Notes: generated by a model from the sequence alone, not told the origin. Counted from the first letter of the stretch, positions 25,710-38,938 are shown. The stretch: 64,000 nucleotides of DNA from Tetrahymena thermophila SB210 (GCF_000189635.1 NW_002475959.1:186001-250000), one strand, 5' to 3'. Numbers and translations are program-made.

Positions 25710-28700
25710 TCATTATTTTGTTTTATTTGCAGAATTAATCATTTTCCACACATCCAATATTTACTTTGGGTTATCTGAATTTTTTATTTTTTCTGCCCAA
25801 AACTCAAATGAGCGTTCCTTCATCAAATTATCTAAATTATTATTCGAAGATTCTTTTAATTCTTAACTAAATTTTTTTTAGCTTTGAGAGATTTGTAAGT
25901 TTTATTGAGGATTTTAATCATCAACATCTTTTACGATGCTATAAACTTATTTTTTGAAATGCATACCACTATAAGTTTTTTTAGCTTTAGGCTGGTTATC
26001 ATCAACCATTAAGTTACTAGTGTTAATTTCTGTTTAACTTTATTGCTTGTTTTGCAATTCTTCATTATAATTTGTCTACTTTAATGCTACACTATTATTC
26101 TTCTTATGGTAATTGCCATTCTACTTTTTTTAAATATACTGAGGCTACTTAACAGGAGATTAGGTATTATCTTAACTTTGTTACTTTACACTTTTATATA
26201 GAAGTTACTACATTTCTAAGAGGGTCTTCTTATTCTCATTTTTAGAATTACTAGAATATTCATCGAAAATTCTTTTCAACTCTTATTGAACCATTTTTTA
26301 ATTAGGAGACTATGTCATTTTGTTACTCTTTTTTAATTCAGTCATACTTTGTTGTAAATTTTATTGCAGCTATTAATGGTGTAGTTAATTCTTTTTGTAG
26401 CTTCCCTTCATTGGTGATTAAGAATTCGAAACATTTTTACTTTTTTCTTGGCTTAATGATTTGTTAAGCTTATCCTTAGATTGCTTTTAAGTTGTTTTAT
26501 TTTAAGAATAACTATTTTACCATTGTGAATCATCGTTAGCTTCAGTCACTGCACGTTCGGGTGTTTTTGATATATATTTTTAGCTACTATTTTGAACAAG
26601 TTTTGATTATGATAAAGAAGATTTAGCTAATAACCTCATGTTTAAATCATTAAGAGCAGCTATTAAGTTCATTTCATCTTAATCTCCTTCTACCCCTTGA
26701 TTCTCTGCGAGAACATTATGATTAACACTTTAAGATACTAGATCTTGTTAAACATAAGAATTAGAGTAATTGATTTGAGCTTAAGGCTAACTAAAATAGC
26801 TACCAGCTTTATATTCATCTACTAAATTTTCTTCTTAGTTATAATTTTCATTATAGTTTTCTTACATCTAATTTTCTTCATTTTCATATTAAATCTCTTC
26901 ATCTTAATTGCTTTATACTTTTTTGAATTATTGCTATGGGTCTTTCTTATTATCTGCTAATTTAGATAAGGATTCGTTATTAGATTTATTTTATATGTTG
27001 ATACCTAAGTGACTTTATATTTTTTCTAATAACTATTATCCGTTAAATGTGATACCGTTGTAATCTATTTAGTTAGATTGTTTTTGCTATTGTTTAATTT
27101 CCTGCGATCCTCGCTTTTGGCTGCTTTTCTGGCTGCTCTCTTGGTTCTAAAGCTACTCATTTAAATTCACAGGAACTATCAAGCTATCATCTTATAGATT
27201 CATTTAGTTCACACCTTTTTAACTTTAATTTGAAGTCATCTCTTATTTAATATGCAAAGAAAAAGATTTTGTTTCACTAAACTTTGGAGTGTTAGATTTG
27301 GCACTTGTTTAAAATGGTTTTTATATTGTTTAAATTTGTTCTTCACATTTTAGATTTTAATTTTTTGAAGTATTGTCACTATATTTACTAGAAATTAAAG
27401 CTTTTTCTTAACTGTTTTAATTCATTTTTTGTTGGTTTTTATTTATTACTTATTTTATTTTTTCTAAGTCAGTTTCAACTTTAATATCTTTTTTGATTGT
27501 TGTTTACTTTTTCTACTAAACAAATTACTTATTTTGTAGCTATTAATTAGAATAAGTAGTGTTATTAGGTCTTTTTAAGTGAGATGATGCTGATATGTTA
27601 GGTTATTCATTAATAGTACTCTAAGTATTTTTATTTGTCTTAGGTAGCTTTTCAGCAGTAAAAGATTTGTCTTAATTAAAAGATTTATCTTCGCTAATTG
27701 ATTTATCTTGGTCAGTATTAGTATTTATTTTTGAAATAGGTGAGCTTTACTTATTTTAGATATTACTTAAATTTTGGAATTGTTTAATAATTGACTCTCT
27801 GCTACTTACAACTTTTTGAACTAGATTATTTTTATCTTAATTTGAGTTTGTTTTGCTTTATTTCGTTTGAATTAAGGAATTATTAAAGTTTAAAGTGTTT
27901 GATTAATGAGATTGTTTTTAGTTTGATTCATTGTTTTATTTAGATTCAGGAATAGTAAATAGTTAATTACTGTTTTAGCTGCTTAACATAGCTTGAGGAT
28001 TTTTAGAAATTATATTATCATTTTAGTTATTTAAGTTGTGATTCAAATAGTCTACATTTTCAGAAGAAGCTTAAGAAAATAGTTGAGATGTAGAATTGAT
28101 ATCTGTTTTAAATAAAACTAAAGAGCTTCTTTGGTTGACTTCGCTACTCGAAATGTCATTTTCGGTTATATTCTTAATACTATTTTATTTGATTTTATAC
28201 AAAGGAGAGCTTGCTTTTTTACCTTGCATTTCACTTATTGATTTTCTCAAATCATTTTTAAGCCTTCTTAGAGGAGATGTTCCATTGTTAGATTTAGCTG
28301 GAGAGTTGCTATTAGATGAATTTTACTTTCTAAGAATTGAATTTAAGTTAATAGTGTTGGCATTTTGTTAAGTTGATTACCTTAAAAGTTATTCTTCATT
28401 TTATGATTAACTTCTACTTCCCAACATAAGCTATTCAACTATGCTATTTTCTTTTTTCTTCAGCTAATCTGATTAAGATGCCATTAAATTATTTTAAACC
28501 TGATCACTCGTCAAAACATAGCTTGATGTTTCAGGTAAATTATGAATTCCATTACTTAAACTGTTAAATAAGTTAGAAATGGTTTATTCTTTGCTCTACT
28601 TATTTTATGCAAAATACAATTAAGGTTAGCTTTTTTCAAGGAAACTATTAGTCTCTTTAATATTTAGAGGTTCTCCAAACGAATTGCTATTAAGTAGCAT

Positions 28701-31562
28701 GTTTTAATTAGTAATCTCCTCGTTTTTATTGGGAGATTAAGATCTGTTTTTTGAGTCCTTTGAGGATTTTTTTATTGCATCGCAATCATCCTAATTCTAT
28801 TCTTCTTCTATAACTCTATCTTAATTAGCTATTGATTTTTAATCGAGAATATTATTGCTGTCATTCTTAAAGTTGGTATTTTAATCAAAATTGTTTCCTT
28901 CATGCAAATATTAATCATTATTTTTGTCAACCTACTTCTAAATTCTTTCATCTAACTCTAAGAGTTTTTGACCAACTTAATTTTAATGCTCTTTATATTC
29001 AGACAGTTGTTTCTCTATTATAGCTTCGTTTCTTAATAAATCATTAATTGTGATTCCTATATTCTTAGTTGAATCTTCATTTTTTTTCTTTATTTCTTCA
29101 ATTTATGTATTTATTGTCAGTAATCTCTTTTAGTATATTTCTTTTTTCTAGTTTACTGGATCAAGAGATACATTTGCTTTTATTGAAGAATCTTCTGCTA
29201 ATTAATTAAATTAAGCAGTGTTAGAGCTATTTAATTATGCATTATTTTATGTTTGTGGTTGCTTAATGATATTTTTAAGCTGATCTACTGTATTTCTTAG
29301 CTGAATTTAAGCATTTTTATATCCACTAGTTGAAGAAACGACTTCCTATTTGGAAGGTGATAAGTTTGTTTAATTTTTAATTTCAGCTGACACATTATTA
29401 ATATTTTAGGTGGTTATAGATGTGTTATTTAATTAATATACGTTATTTGCTAAAATATTATTTTTCTCCTCATATTATTAATTAATATTTTATAGATTAA
29501 TCTTTTTCTCTGGTGTTTGTAAGATATTATTGTTACTGGCTAGAGGAGAATCATTACTGTAAAGGAGTTACTCGATTTGTTCCTTTTTTGTTGTAAAACT
29601 AGGCTTAACAATAGCCTTGATTTTGCTTGAATTTGTATCATCTTATTCAGATTAATTGTATTTTGATTCTGCAGGAGCATTATCATTTAGCTAATTGCTA
29701 CTCTAAAAGCAATTTAAAGAATTAAGACTTGCTACCTTTTGATTTGTTGAGGTTAGAAGAGTTTAAGGAGTAGAATTTAGTTATTAAAAATTAATTTATT
29801 GAGTAGCCAAAGCTGCTGCTGGACTTGAATTAATGATTTAAGGTTTTTAATTGGTATTGCTGGTGTAGTTACTAGCAATAATATTCGAGTTATAATTGAA
29901 AGCAAGGCCAAAAGAATTGTTGGGGATCTGTTATTATTATGAATTACTTTTAGAAGTATTATTCTGTAATATTTGCATAGCTTGTTAATCCTATAAGTTT
30001 TATTGAGATAGAATTGTAGGATATTCAATCTAGGTTTAATTTTATTTCTATTAACTCAATTAATATTGGTGATTCATTGGGTGGTTTGGTGGGATATTGA
30101 TAACAACTTTCTGAATAGGCTTGAATTCAGCTGAGTTAGTTATTGATATGTATGGCTTTATTGTAGTGAAAAGCTTTTCAGGTGAGTCTGTTTTTTCTCT
30201 TTCGAAGCTCTTATTATTCTGTCTTAATGGGGAAACTGATTAGCTGCTCTAAATCTAAAAATATTAGGGCTATGCTTGTTAATTTTGATATACTTGAGGC
30301 TAGTGATTATTAATTCTATTCAATTGAATATTTTTAATACTTGTTGGCGCTATTGGTAACATAGGAGGAACCATATTTCCTATAGGAGATATGTTAGCTA
30401 ATTAAGTTGAAGCCTAAGTATCTATATATCCACTTGAAGTTTTATTCAAAAGAGGTTTTTGAGTTATTTTTTTTAGAGGATTTTGTGGAATATCTTTTTC
30501 ATCCTTGGCATTCATTACTTTTCCATATTGTGATATTTTAATATTTAGAAGCTATGATCTAGTTTAATTTAAAGATGTGCTTCTATATTCATTGTTTTAG
30601 TATATATCAGTTGCGCCTGTACTTTATAATTTAGAAAAGCTAATTTTCGAAGGAGGTGTATAATTTCTTTCATTTAGCTAACCTGAAAGAGTAAGTGCAG
30701 TAGCAAAAGTGGGAGGTTAAATGATTGTTTAGATAGGAGCTAATTATGCTTTATTTTAAACTTGCTATTAAGTGTTTTGTTGCTAGGAATTCATAGAAAC
30801 ATTCAAATTGCTATTTTACAATTACAATTGGCTGTTAAGAAAAGGAATGTAGGTATTTTAAGATTGAATAGGAGTAATATTTCTTAATTAGCTGTTTTCC
30901 ATTGAGTTTATGGAGTTGTTGCTTACTGCCCTACGGTGAACAATAGGAGTAACACCTATCGATGCTTACCTAGGAGAGTTCTAATTATTATTTTTAAAAT
31001 TATTAGAAACATTTATACCAACAACGAATTGCTGATTCAAAGAACCTATTTTTTAAATATCCTATTTTTAATTATTATCAGAGTTATTATAATTAGGTGT
31101 GTTAGGCTATTTCTAAATCAAACCTCCATTTATCTAATTTATTGCTATATTATTACTTGATTTTTTTAAATTCTAAATATGTTCTATTGAACTAACTAAT
31201 GTTGGGACTTAAATAACATCTGGAGTCACACTTCGACTATTCTTACCTATAATTTCAAGTTTTATTAAGAATTTTGTGAAGTTCATAAAAAAAATAGGAT
31301 TATTACTTTTGATTCTCTATATTGGGTCTAAAGGAATCTATGTTGGAATCATTAAGGGTTATATGGCAGCAGCTGGTGTTTATATTTAAATGCAATTGCT
31401 TTGATGTATTGAATAAATGCTTGTTACTTCCGAAGGAGTTTGATCCTGTTAAATAGTTGGATTATTACAATTTAAATTTGTAAAATCTCATAATGGAATA
31501 TTAAAATTTAGTGAATTTACATCTCCCATATTAGGAAGTTGCTATGTGGCCTTATTTAGCAT
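25710..31562 (-). CDS. Giant Gln/Asn/Ser-rich prion-like protein
   Basis: A minus-strand gene with a 14-codon first exon (31521-31562, MLNKATQQLPNMGD), a 75-base intron (31446-31520, GTAAAT...AACAG, phase 0) and one long exon to TGA 25710-25712, giving 1,925 residues. The intron is required because an in-frame TGA lies inside it. The protein is dominated by Gln, Asn, Ser and Lys with many short QQ, NN and SS runs, like yeast prion or RNP-granule scaffold domains. A predicted coiled coil lies at about residues 795-855 (IEEIKKKNEDSTKN ... LLELDERIQKQVDK). The last 40 residues are less biased (ERSFEFWAEKIKNSDNPKQI). A hydrophobic patch near residue 60 could be a second intron of 60 bases. I recognise no catalytic domain. 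It might scaffold condensates, but this is inferred from composition only. Confidence 0.85.
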
Positions 31563-34481
31563 GAAACTCTCTAAGTTTTAACCTTTTTAAAAGTTATTCT
31601 GCTTATTTAATTGCTTTGATGATATTTTTATTTTGCTTTAGTTTTATTAAAAAAGTTGAATAAATACACTTTAATTACAAAAATTTATAAAGGTAGGAGT
31701 TAGACAGAATATTTGCATTATTAAATGAATGAAAGATTAGGCCAACTTATATTGTTAAAAATTAAATTATTAAATGAATGAATTCTAAGAAAAGTTAATG
31801 ATAGAGGAATTACAATTTTCTGTTAATAGCTTCGTGCAAGTATTCGTTGATTACTATTTATGAATACAATATAATCGCATGGTAAATTAATTAATAAATT
31901 TGTAAAAAAAACAAACCAAATAAATAAATCAATTAATCATATAATTGTATCCACTTATTTTCTAAATAAAAAAATATATTTATAATTTACATAATTACTT
32001 TGAGTTTTAACAAATAAATTTTATGTATATGAATGAATTAATGGTTATCCATCAAAAAGAGTATTATATCTTTAAATTAATTTCCAATGTTATTTTCCTA
32101 TTTCAGATAAAAACTACTTGGATGCTTGTGGTTACATTTTGCTTAATTTAAAAATATATTTTTCAGTTTTCAAATATGATTCTTAGTAACAGGGTAAATA
32201 ATGTAAATTATTCAATCTAAAATAAATACTATTTTTAATCTACCAATATAAATAAATAGATAGTTACATACTCAAATTTATTTTTAAAATATAAATAAAA
32301 AATTGATTAAAAAAAACAATTTTGTTTCTAATTTAATATTTTATTTAATTTAAATAAAAAAATATTTTTTATGATATAAAAATTATTTTTAAAACAATAA
32401 AAATAAATTAAATATCAATTTAAAAATAAAAATTCAATCTGTTTATAAATTAATTATTTTATTTTAAATTATTTTTAGAAATAAAATAAATTAAACAAAT
32501 TGAAGATTTTTATATTTATCATAATTTTTAAAAATTAAAAGAGATATATAACTCAATATTAAATATCTATCTAATAAGTTGATTTATTTATATTAATTAT
32601 GAGTTTATTTACCTAGAGTGTTGATTTTATTTTTTGTAATATTATTTTATTTTATCTAATTTTATTTTATTCTTTTAAATTTTAAAACATTTTACTAACA
32701 TATTAAAAAACAAAATAGTATTTTTATTATACTCAAAACAACCCAATTACTTTTTTTTGGATTGTTCTATTTTTAAAAATTTTACTTCTAAAACTTATTG
32801 ACACACTTTAAATTTATTTAAAAAAAAATGAATTTATTAAAAAAGCATTGAATATAATTAATTCATTTTTTTTATTTAAAATAATTTTTTTAATATTATT
32901 TTTAAGTTTTTTTTGAAATAATATATAAATATAATCTATTTAATTATTTATTTAAAAAACTGGTGCAAATAAAATATTATTTATAATAAATTTTTAATTA
33001 ATTTTTAGAAGCTACTAAGTTTATGTGATTTGCATAAATAAATATTTCAATATTTTAAAAGAAAAAATATGGATACTATTTTCAAAAACTTAGTAAATTT
33101 AGTAAAATTCTAATTATTTAAAATGTATTGTATATTTTAGTTTTATTTTTTATACAAATAAAAAGAATAAATTACCATAAGTAATTAATTGAACTATTAA
33201 CAGATTGAATGAATATTTTATCATTCTTTTTAAATATTTTAAAAAATTTTACAATTTATTTGTTAAAAATGTTTTAAGTTTCTAAATAAAATTAAAATTT
33301 TTAGCGTGAATATTTTCAATATTGAGTGAAGGTTTAACAAGCCAAATATAAAAACTTAAGTTTATAAACATTTTAAACAATTATTAGCTTAATCAAATTA
33401 AAAATATCTTAATAGCAAGGTAGTTAAATTATATTATATTTCTCTTGTATATATTATGCGTATACTAACAATGACTTAAGTTTTCAATTAAATTAGATCA
33501 ATTTTTAATTAAAGTATGTTTTTCTAATCAATCTATTATTATCAATTATGAAATGTGATTGTCTATATTACTTTAATTAAATTTGGTCTCTTAAATGGAT
33601 AAAACAAGTCTATTTCTAATATTTGCACATCTTATTTTATATCATAAAAAAGAGAATACCAAGGTTTTGATATTGCATGGATTTACAAATTACTTTCAGT
33701 TACAATGAAGCTTCTAATTTAGTTTGAAATAAATTAAATAGACTTCATTTATATAAAATAATGTAATAAAGTAAGAGACTCTAAAATAGCATATTAGTTT
33801 TTTTATTATAAATCATAAATTCAAAGTATTTAAAAGACTAATATTATGCTATTAATTAAAGTAAATAAGTAAATTTCTAAGATTTAAAGAAAAATTAATT
33901 GAATTTTTGGTAGACTATGCTCTAATTAATATTCCGTTTTAAGGAACTAATTAATAAATAAATATACAAAATAAATGTATTTTTGATAACTTTCATTGAT
34001 AGATTTGAATAAATAAATCTAGATTAAACATTTAAGTAGTTTTGTATATATTGTATAAAATGTTCTAAGTCGTTAAGCAGTTTCTTATAAATTAAATAGG
34101 ATCAGAAAATATTTTATGTAGTATTAATTGCAGCGGAAGTATAAAATAATGAATAATACCATATATTTTATAATATGAGTGATCGAGTTAAATGTTTAAA
34201 TATTGTAATAATTGTAAATTGAAATTAATCAAAATAAAAATATGCAAGGAGATGTATACAAAGAAACATGAATAAAAGGAATTAATTATCGTTGAATAAA
34301 TGAAATTGATAGTTTCAATCAAATTTGATAGAACTCGATATGAAATATAATTGTTTAAGAAGACCGAAATTTATAATATTCAGCGGGTTCTTGTTAATTT
34401 TTGATAAGAATTTATATAAATATCCTCGCTATTATACAGATTTTGCAATAACAAAAAGGCAAATAATAATTATTAATTAAA
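31563..34481. other. Long AT-only spacer
   Basis: Nearly 3 kb with no coding frame of normal composition on either strand, no RNA-like hairpins above background and no clear repeat. It is almost entirely A/T homopolymers and short TAAATAA-type words. It lies upstream of the minus-strand gene that ends at 31562 and the plus-strand gene starting at 34482, so it contains both promoters. Confidence 0.65.
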
Positions 34482-34973
34482 ATGAGCAAATATGTTTGTC
34501 GCAAATCAAATTAATTGCCAGTACCTAGTAGCTCAGTCAAAAGCATCATCGATTTACTGTAAGAAAATGTCGAAGAGCTTTAGAGCTGGACGAATGTGTA
34601 ATCAAATTAATTTTCATGGCTACCAATTTGCTTGAGAAATGAAGCCAATGGTTTAAAATTTGAAGTTGAGACTGACTAAAAGATGTTTAGTTTTTCCAAA
34701 AAAAGAGGGAACTTTTTATGGCATAAAAACATAAATCTACCTCCTATTTAGATTTCTAATTTGCAGAAATCAAATGAGATCAATATAAATGAACTTATGG
34801 CCTTTTGTATCAGCGTAAAGGGCATTGACTGTGGCGTGATTAGACAAGTTGACCTTTGTGGAAGTGGTGGAAATATAAAGAGCTTCAAGCATAAGAAAAT
34901 TGTATTTAACCATTTGAGGATTGAAGAAACATCATACAATAATAAAGAAGTATTCAATCTATTTATTTATTGA
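34482..34973 (+). CDS. Hypothetical protein, possible p53-like/NDT80-like DNA-binding fold
   Basis: ATG 34482 to TGA 34971-34973 encodes 163 residues. Base composition jumps to normal coding levels at this ATG. The N-terminal half contains LPVPSSSVKSIIDLLQENVE, a probable short helix, and SWLPICLRNE. The C-terminal half reads as alternating beta strands: FCISVKGIDCGVIRQVDLCG, a Gly-rich turn, then KIVFNHLRIEETSYNN and EVFNLFIY. The last pattern (LxxEETxxNN followed by FxL) resembles the end strands of p53-like immunoglobulin-fold transcription factors such as NDT80/PhoG. This is my reading by eye, not a search result. The predicted fold seems cut off at the TGA, so either an intron with donor GTATTC (34950) continues the gene or this is a truncated copy. 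Weak remnants follow in the same frame. Confidence 0.55.
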
Positions 34974-35450
34974 TATAAAGTTGGAATTTATGCTAATTAG
35001 AATAAAGTTATGAGATATATAAGATTAAAAATGACTGAATTTGGTATTTTGAATGGATTTTTTTGATGATTTAGATAATAAATAATAATAATAGCTATTG
35101 ATTGTTTGATAAATTGTGAATTTTCGATGTTTTATAAAAATTACAGCGCTTTTTTTTTGTATCTCTAAAATTTAGAGTTAAATCTAGTTAAAAAAGAAGG
35201 CAGTAAATAGCTGAAAGAGGCTTAAATTTGGAAGTTAAGACCAAATAAAGATAGGTATGACTGAACCAAGTATAAAAATGTGGTGAAAAAAGCCTCTAAG
35301 CTGGAATATAAATGTATAAAAACAAAGAAAGGCTCATAAATAAGCTAAGATACGGTTATAAAAAAAGATTTGTTACTACTTAATATATAGTGAGTAAAAA
35401 TAACTAAAATTGCTGCGAAAATATAAGAAATGTACGCATATTAATTTATA
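34974..35450 (+). pseudogene. TGA-broken continuation of the upstream ORF
   Basis: Directly after the stop at 34971 the same frame continues with protein-like segments interrupted by TGA codons. Examples are YKVGIYANQNKVMRYIRLK, then EAQIWKLRPNKDRYD, a TGA, and TKYKNVVKKASKLEY. Several of these TGA positions would suit Trp, as expected if TGG codons decayed to TGA. Alternatively two 51-base introns (from GTATTC at 34950 and from GTATTT at about 35043) remove the first three stops and leave an unexplained TGA before TKYKN. It could therefore be a decayed copy, a gene with unrecognised introns, or chance. Confidence is low. Confidence 0.25.
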
Positions 35451-35859
35451 GTAAATTAAGGAAGAATTCGCAAATATATATTAATTGACTATAAAAACAA
35501 TGAAATTGTATTAAAATAAAGACAAAGCAATCACCTACTTATTAAAATATCTATCTATCTATCAATCAATCAATTAAACAAATCAAAATAATCAAATCAA
35601 TCATTTAATTAATTTTCTTCTAACTCTGATTATTAAATTTTACCTATTTAATTGGGAGGAAGAAGAAAAATTATAATAAAAACTTCCCCTCTTTTCCTTA
35701 GTTACTTAACTTAATTTTCATCAAAAATTTTAACTTATTATTAGCTAAATTCCATTGATTTAATAATGTGTCATTTTGTTATTTGTTATTATTTAGATCG
35801 GAGGATTATTCTACTTAGTAATTGTCATATTTTCTTCCACCGATAGTGCCTAACTCAAA

Positions 35860-37188
35860 ATGCAGATAGAAAATAATGGAAAGAAGCAAATAAACAAAAG
35901 TTTGTTGCAAATGACTCCATTATAAATTATAGTTTCATCTCCTCTACATGTCGAAGCTAGGAAGAAATCATATTAACATAGAGTAACTTATTAACATCTT
36001 CAAAATAAGATCTATTGATATATCTATTACATTTTTAATAAATAATTATCTAGTCTACGCATTACTCTCTCATAGACCCTTTTTTGCCGGATTTTCTCTT
36101 TAGAAAGCTTTGCGTGTCGAATCAGAAGGTGGGAGAGTATCACGAGATTAAAGACACCTCGGAAGACATTTATTTGTATTTCACCGCCTAAAATATCAGA
36201 CACAAGGTTGTTATTAATGACAATTTGTTTGCTATCTTTTACAAATTTGATTAAAAATTTCTTAGTAAAAATGAGCTTTTTTTAATTTTCTTTTTATTTT
36301 TTTGTAATAATTAGATTCTTCACCCTTTCTTTCTTCGACTCAAATTCCCAAAAGTGATTCATCTGTATTATAATCAAAAAATAATCCCTGGTTCACCAAA
36401 TGTAAAAAATAATTGCGATTAAATTAAAAAATAAGTTTGCTGGGTGTAACAGAGGAAAACTTTTTTTGCAAAATTTAATTATTTGAAAAGCAAAAATTAA
36501 TCGAACTATTTTTTAAAATTATTGCTTTCAATTCTCCCCCTATGTTACATTAAAGCTTCCCCATCTCATATATTCAATGACCAAAATATAAATATTTTCA
36601 ATTCCTATAATATTTCAATATAATAATTAGATCAAAGATCTACTCTTCTCTATCCAGCAGTAACTCTACAAGTTTTATTATGAAAATACCCTTTAGTAAT
36701 CCCTCTAGAAGCAAAAGGATTAAAAATATGGATAAGAAAATATCTCTGTAGAAAGTCCTAGGTGCTATGAGCAATAAGAAGAAAATGAGGAAATGGGGGA
36801 AAAGCCTCAAGCCTACACCTTCCTAGAGGAAGAAGCATTTGAAGATATTGAAGATTCTGCTTCAAAATTTTAAGAAAGATAAGAATAAGTGTTTGGAAAC
36901 AAGCTTTTAATACTTCAGATAATGATACCTGTAGAGAGACAAAACTTAACTAAAATAAATAAGATAGAGTAGTTCCTTTAACTAATTAAAAGCAAAGCTG
37001 TAGGCTTTACATTCTACAGCTAATACATCCCTTCTCACTTCGCTCCAATAGATTCTAAAGTAAATAAATATTTTCCCTTTTCTTTTACCCTTCAGTCTAA
37101 TTACTTTCTGTCCTTTTCACTCTTCATAATTACTTCTTTAATCATTTAAATTATTTCTTCACTCTTTTATTCCTCCCTTTGTTAATGA
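35860..37188 (+). CDS. Multi-exon hypothetical protein
   Basis: My model has four exons: 35860-35982, 36054-36264, 36315-36445 and 36631 to 37059 or 37188. All joins agree in phase. Introns are 71, 50 and 185 bases. Readable parts are SLIDPFLPDFLFRKLCVSNQ and EDIYLYFTAQNIRHKV (exon 2), a Ser-rich stretch (exon 3) and an acidic region with EKPQAYTFLEEEAFEDIEDS and VFGNKLLILQIMIPVERQN (exon 4). No domain is recognised. Exon 4 either runs to TGA 37186-37188 with a Phe/Leu-rich tail or, more likely, ends at GTAAAT (37060). In the second case a 231-base pyrimidine-rich intron joins it in frame to the ORF at 37291-37713, making one protein of about 438 residues. In-frame sequence before 35860 (GGLFYLVIVIFSS) might be an earlier exon. 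Confidence 0.5.
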
Positions 37189-37350
37189 TTACTTCCATTT
37201 GTTTCTATTATACATTCATATATCTAGTTCATCATAACTTTAGTCGATATATATATATATAGCCAACCTATTTAAAATTTATTTTAATAGGAAGAAACCA
37301 AACTGGCATACACATAAATATATAATTAATTAAGTTCTATTAAGTTCAAT

Positions 37351-37713
37351 ATGTTCTTCGGTGGCAATAAATCTATTCATTCTCACATTAGAGTCCAGAA
37401 AAAAGGCGATATACCAAGAGATGCCACTATCCAAGCTGTAGACTAAGATACAGATGGTCCCTTCCATCAATCCATTTATTCTCTTGACGTTGAAAATCCT
37501 GAAATCAGAAAAACTCTCATCAAGGTCAAAGCTGTAAAGCCTCTCGCCAACCTCCCTGAACAGGAAGCTAACTATCAAATCGCTAACGTGAAGCCATTGC
37601 ACAAAATCGAAAAAGATCTGCTTGCGTTAGCCGATGCATATGTGAGAGGTAGTCCTAATTATATGATATTTTACAACTTTGATTAATCTGATGATACAGA
37701 AGATACTATTTGA
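37351..37713 (+). CDS. Small hypothetical protein with highly biased codons
   Basis: ATG 37351 to TGA 37711-37713 encodes 120 residues. Codons ending in C or G (ATC, GTC, CTC, AAG, GCC) are far commoner than in neighbouring genes, which in Tetrahymena-like ciliates marks strongly expressed genes. The protein is soluble and charged: it begins MFFGGNKSIHSHIRVQKKGD, contains EIRKTLIKVKAVKPLANLPE and ends in an acidic DDTEDTI. There is no signal peptide or membrane segment, and I recognise no family. The 60 bases upstream to an AG acceptor at 37290 are also open in this frame, so it may be the last exon of the gene at 35860 rather than a separate gene. The lack of a clear A-rich leader before the ATG leaves this open. 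Confidence 0.6.
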
Positions 37714-38938
37714 TTGATCGACATTTCTCTATATTTATCTTCTACTCTTCCTTCAACAATATCTCTCTTTTTAATCAGTTATAAGAATTACCATACCAAA
37801 TAATAACACATAAAATAAATAGTAAAACAACATGAAAAGATCTCAAATATTTATTAATTTAAATGAATTTCAATAATTCACTTAACCCATTAATTAAATA
37901 ATCAACCAATTAAATACCTGTAAAATTAGAAACCATCTATTAATTATAACTAATTATAGACTATTATTAATAAATTCTCTTAAATTAAACATACTTAATA
38001 AAATAAAAAAGAAATCGTAACTAAATATTCAATTACTAATTTAAAGATAACCAACCAATCAATCAACAATAATAATTAATTATAATAAAAAAATATTTTA
38101 ATCTTTAATATCTATCAATCCATCCATACATCACTTAATTAATTAATTTAATATTTTGTCTTTATTTATTTTCTTTTATATTATTATTGTAAATAAATAT
38201 TTTCTAAAAATAATACATTGTAAACAAATTACTTACTTATTTATTTATTCTTTTTTAATCTTTTATTTGATATTTTCATAATTTGTTAAAATTTATATAA
38301 GGAATAGAGACCCTTTTTAAAGCAATTATCTCTTTTACTTTTTATATATTTTTTTAATATTCAATAAAAGAGTGGTTGGATTATTGGAAAAGAAGAAGAA
38401 TTTTTATTTAAATAATTAATAGCTTCATTGTTTACACTTTAAATGATTAAACAAATTTAATAATTTAATATAATTAAACATTAAAAAGATTAAATTAGGT
38501 TTTATAATTTTATTTATTCTTTACAAAGCATCAGATTTGGTTAAAATATGATAAGAAAATTTTGAAAACAAAAATTTTTAATAACTCTTTCTTTTGACAC
38601 TGAAAAATGAACCTTAATAAAATATATGATTTGATGGTTAATTTTTTCAAATTAATTACATTTTAATTTGGCTTTATGATTAAAGATGTTAAACTGATTT
38701 GGATTTTATTTTTATTGAATTTTTGACATATTAAATTATTTTTAGGTTTTACATTTTTTATTCATTAATTTTAAACACGGAAATAAATAATACAGATTAA
38801 CAAATTAAAAAGTAACTTTTTCTAATTGATTTTATCAATAATTTGAATCTAAAGTTTTAGTTAACTAAATATAAAGAGCTTTAGTTAATTATAATAAAAT
38901 AAAAAATAATTATATTTTCTTTTAAATTGATCACATTT
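37714..38938. other. AT-rich spacer between convergent genes
   Basis: No coding frame or structured element is visible. There are short AATCAATCAAT-type tracts near 38050-38130, and the remainder is A/T homopolymer. It separates a plus-strand and a minus-strand gene that converge here, so it should hold both 3' ends. Confidence 0.65.

Noticed and set aside
34971..35400. UGA recoded as Trp or selenocysteine
   Set aside because: Every other gene here uses TGA as a clean stop, there is no sign of a recoding hairpin, and decay or missed introns explain the pattern more simply.
35545..35620. CTATCTATCTATC / AATCAATCAATC tracts (also 21569, 24345, 24621, 41728)
   Set aside because: Simple-sequence tracts without spacers of constant length, so not CRISPR or a defined element; ordinary in ciliate spacers.
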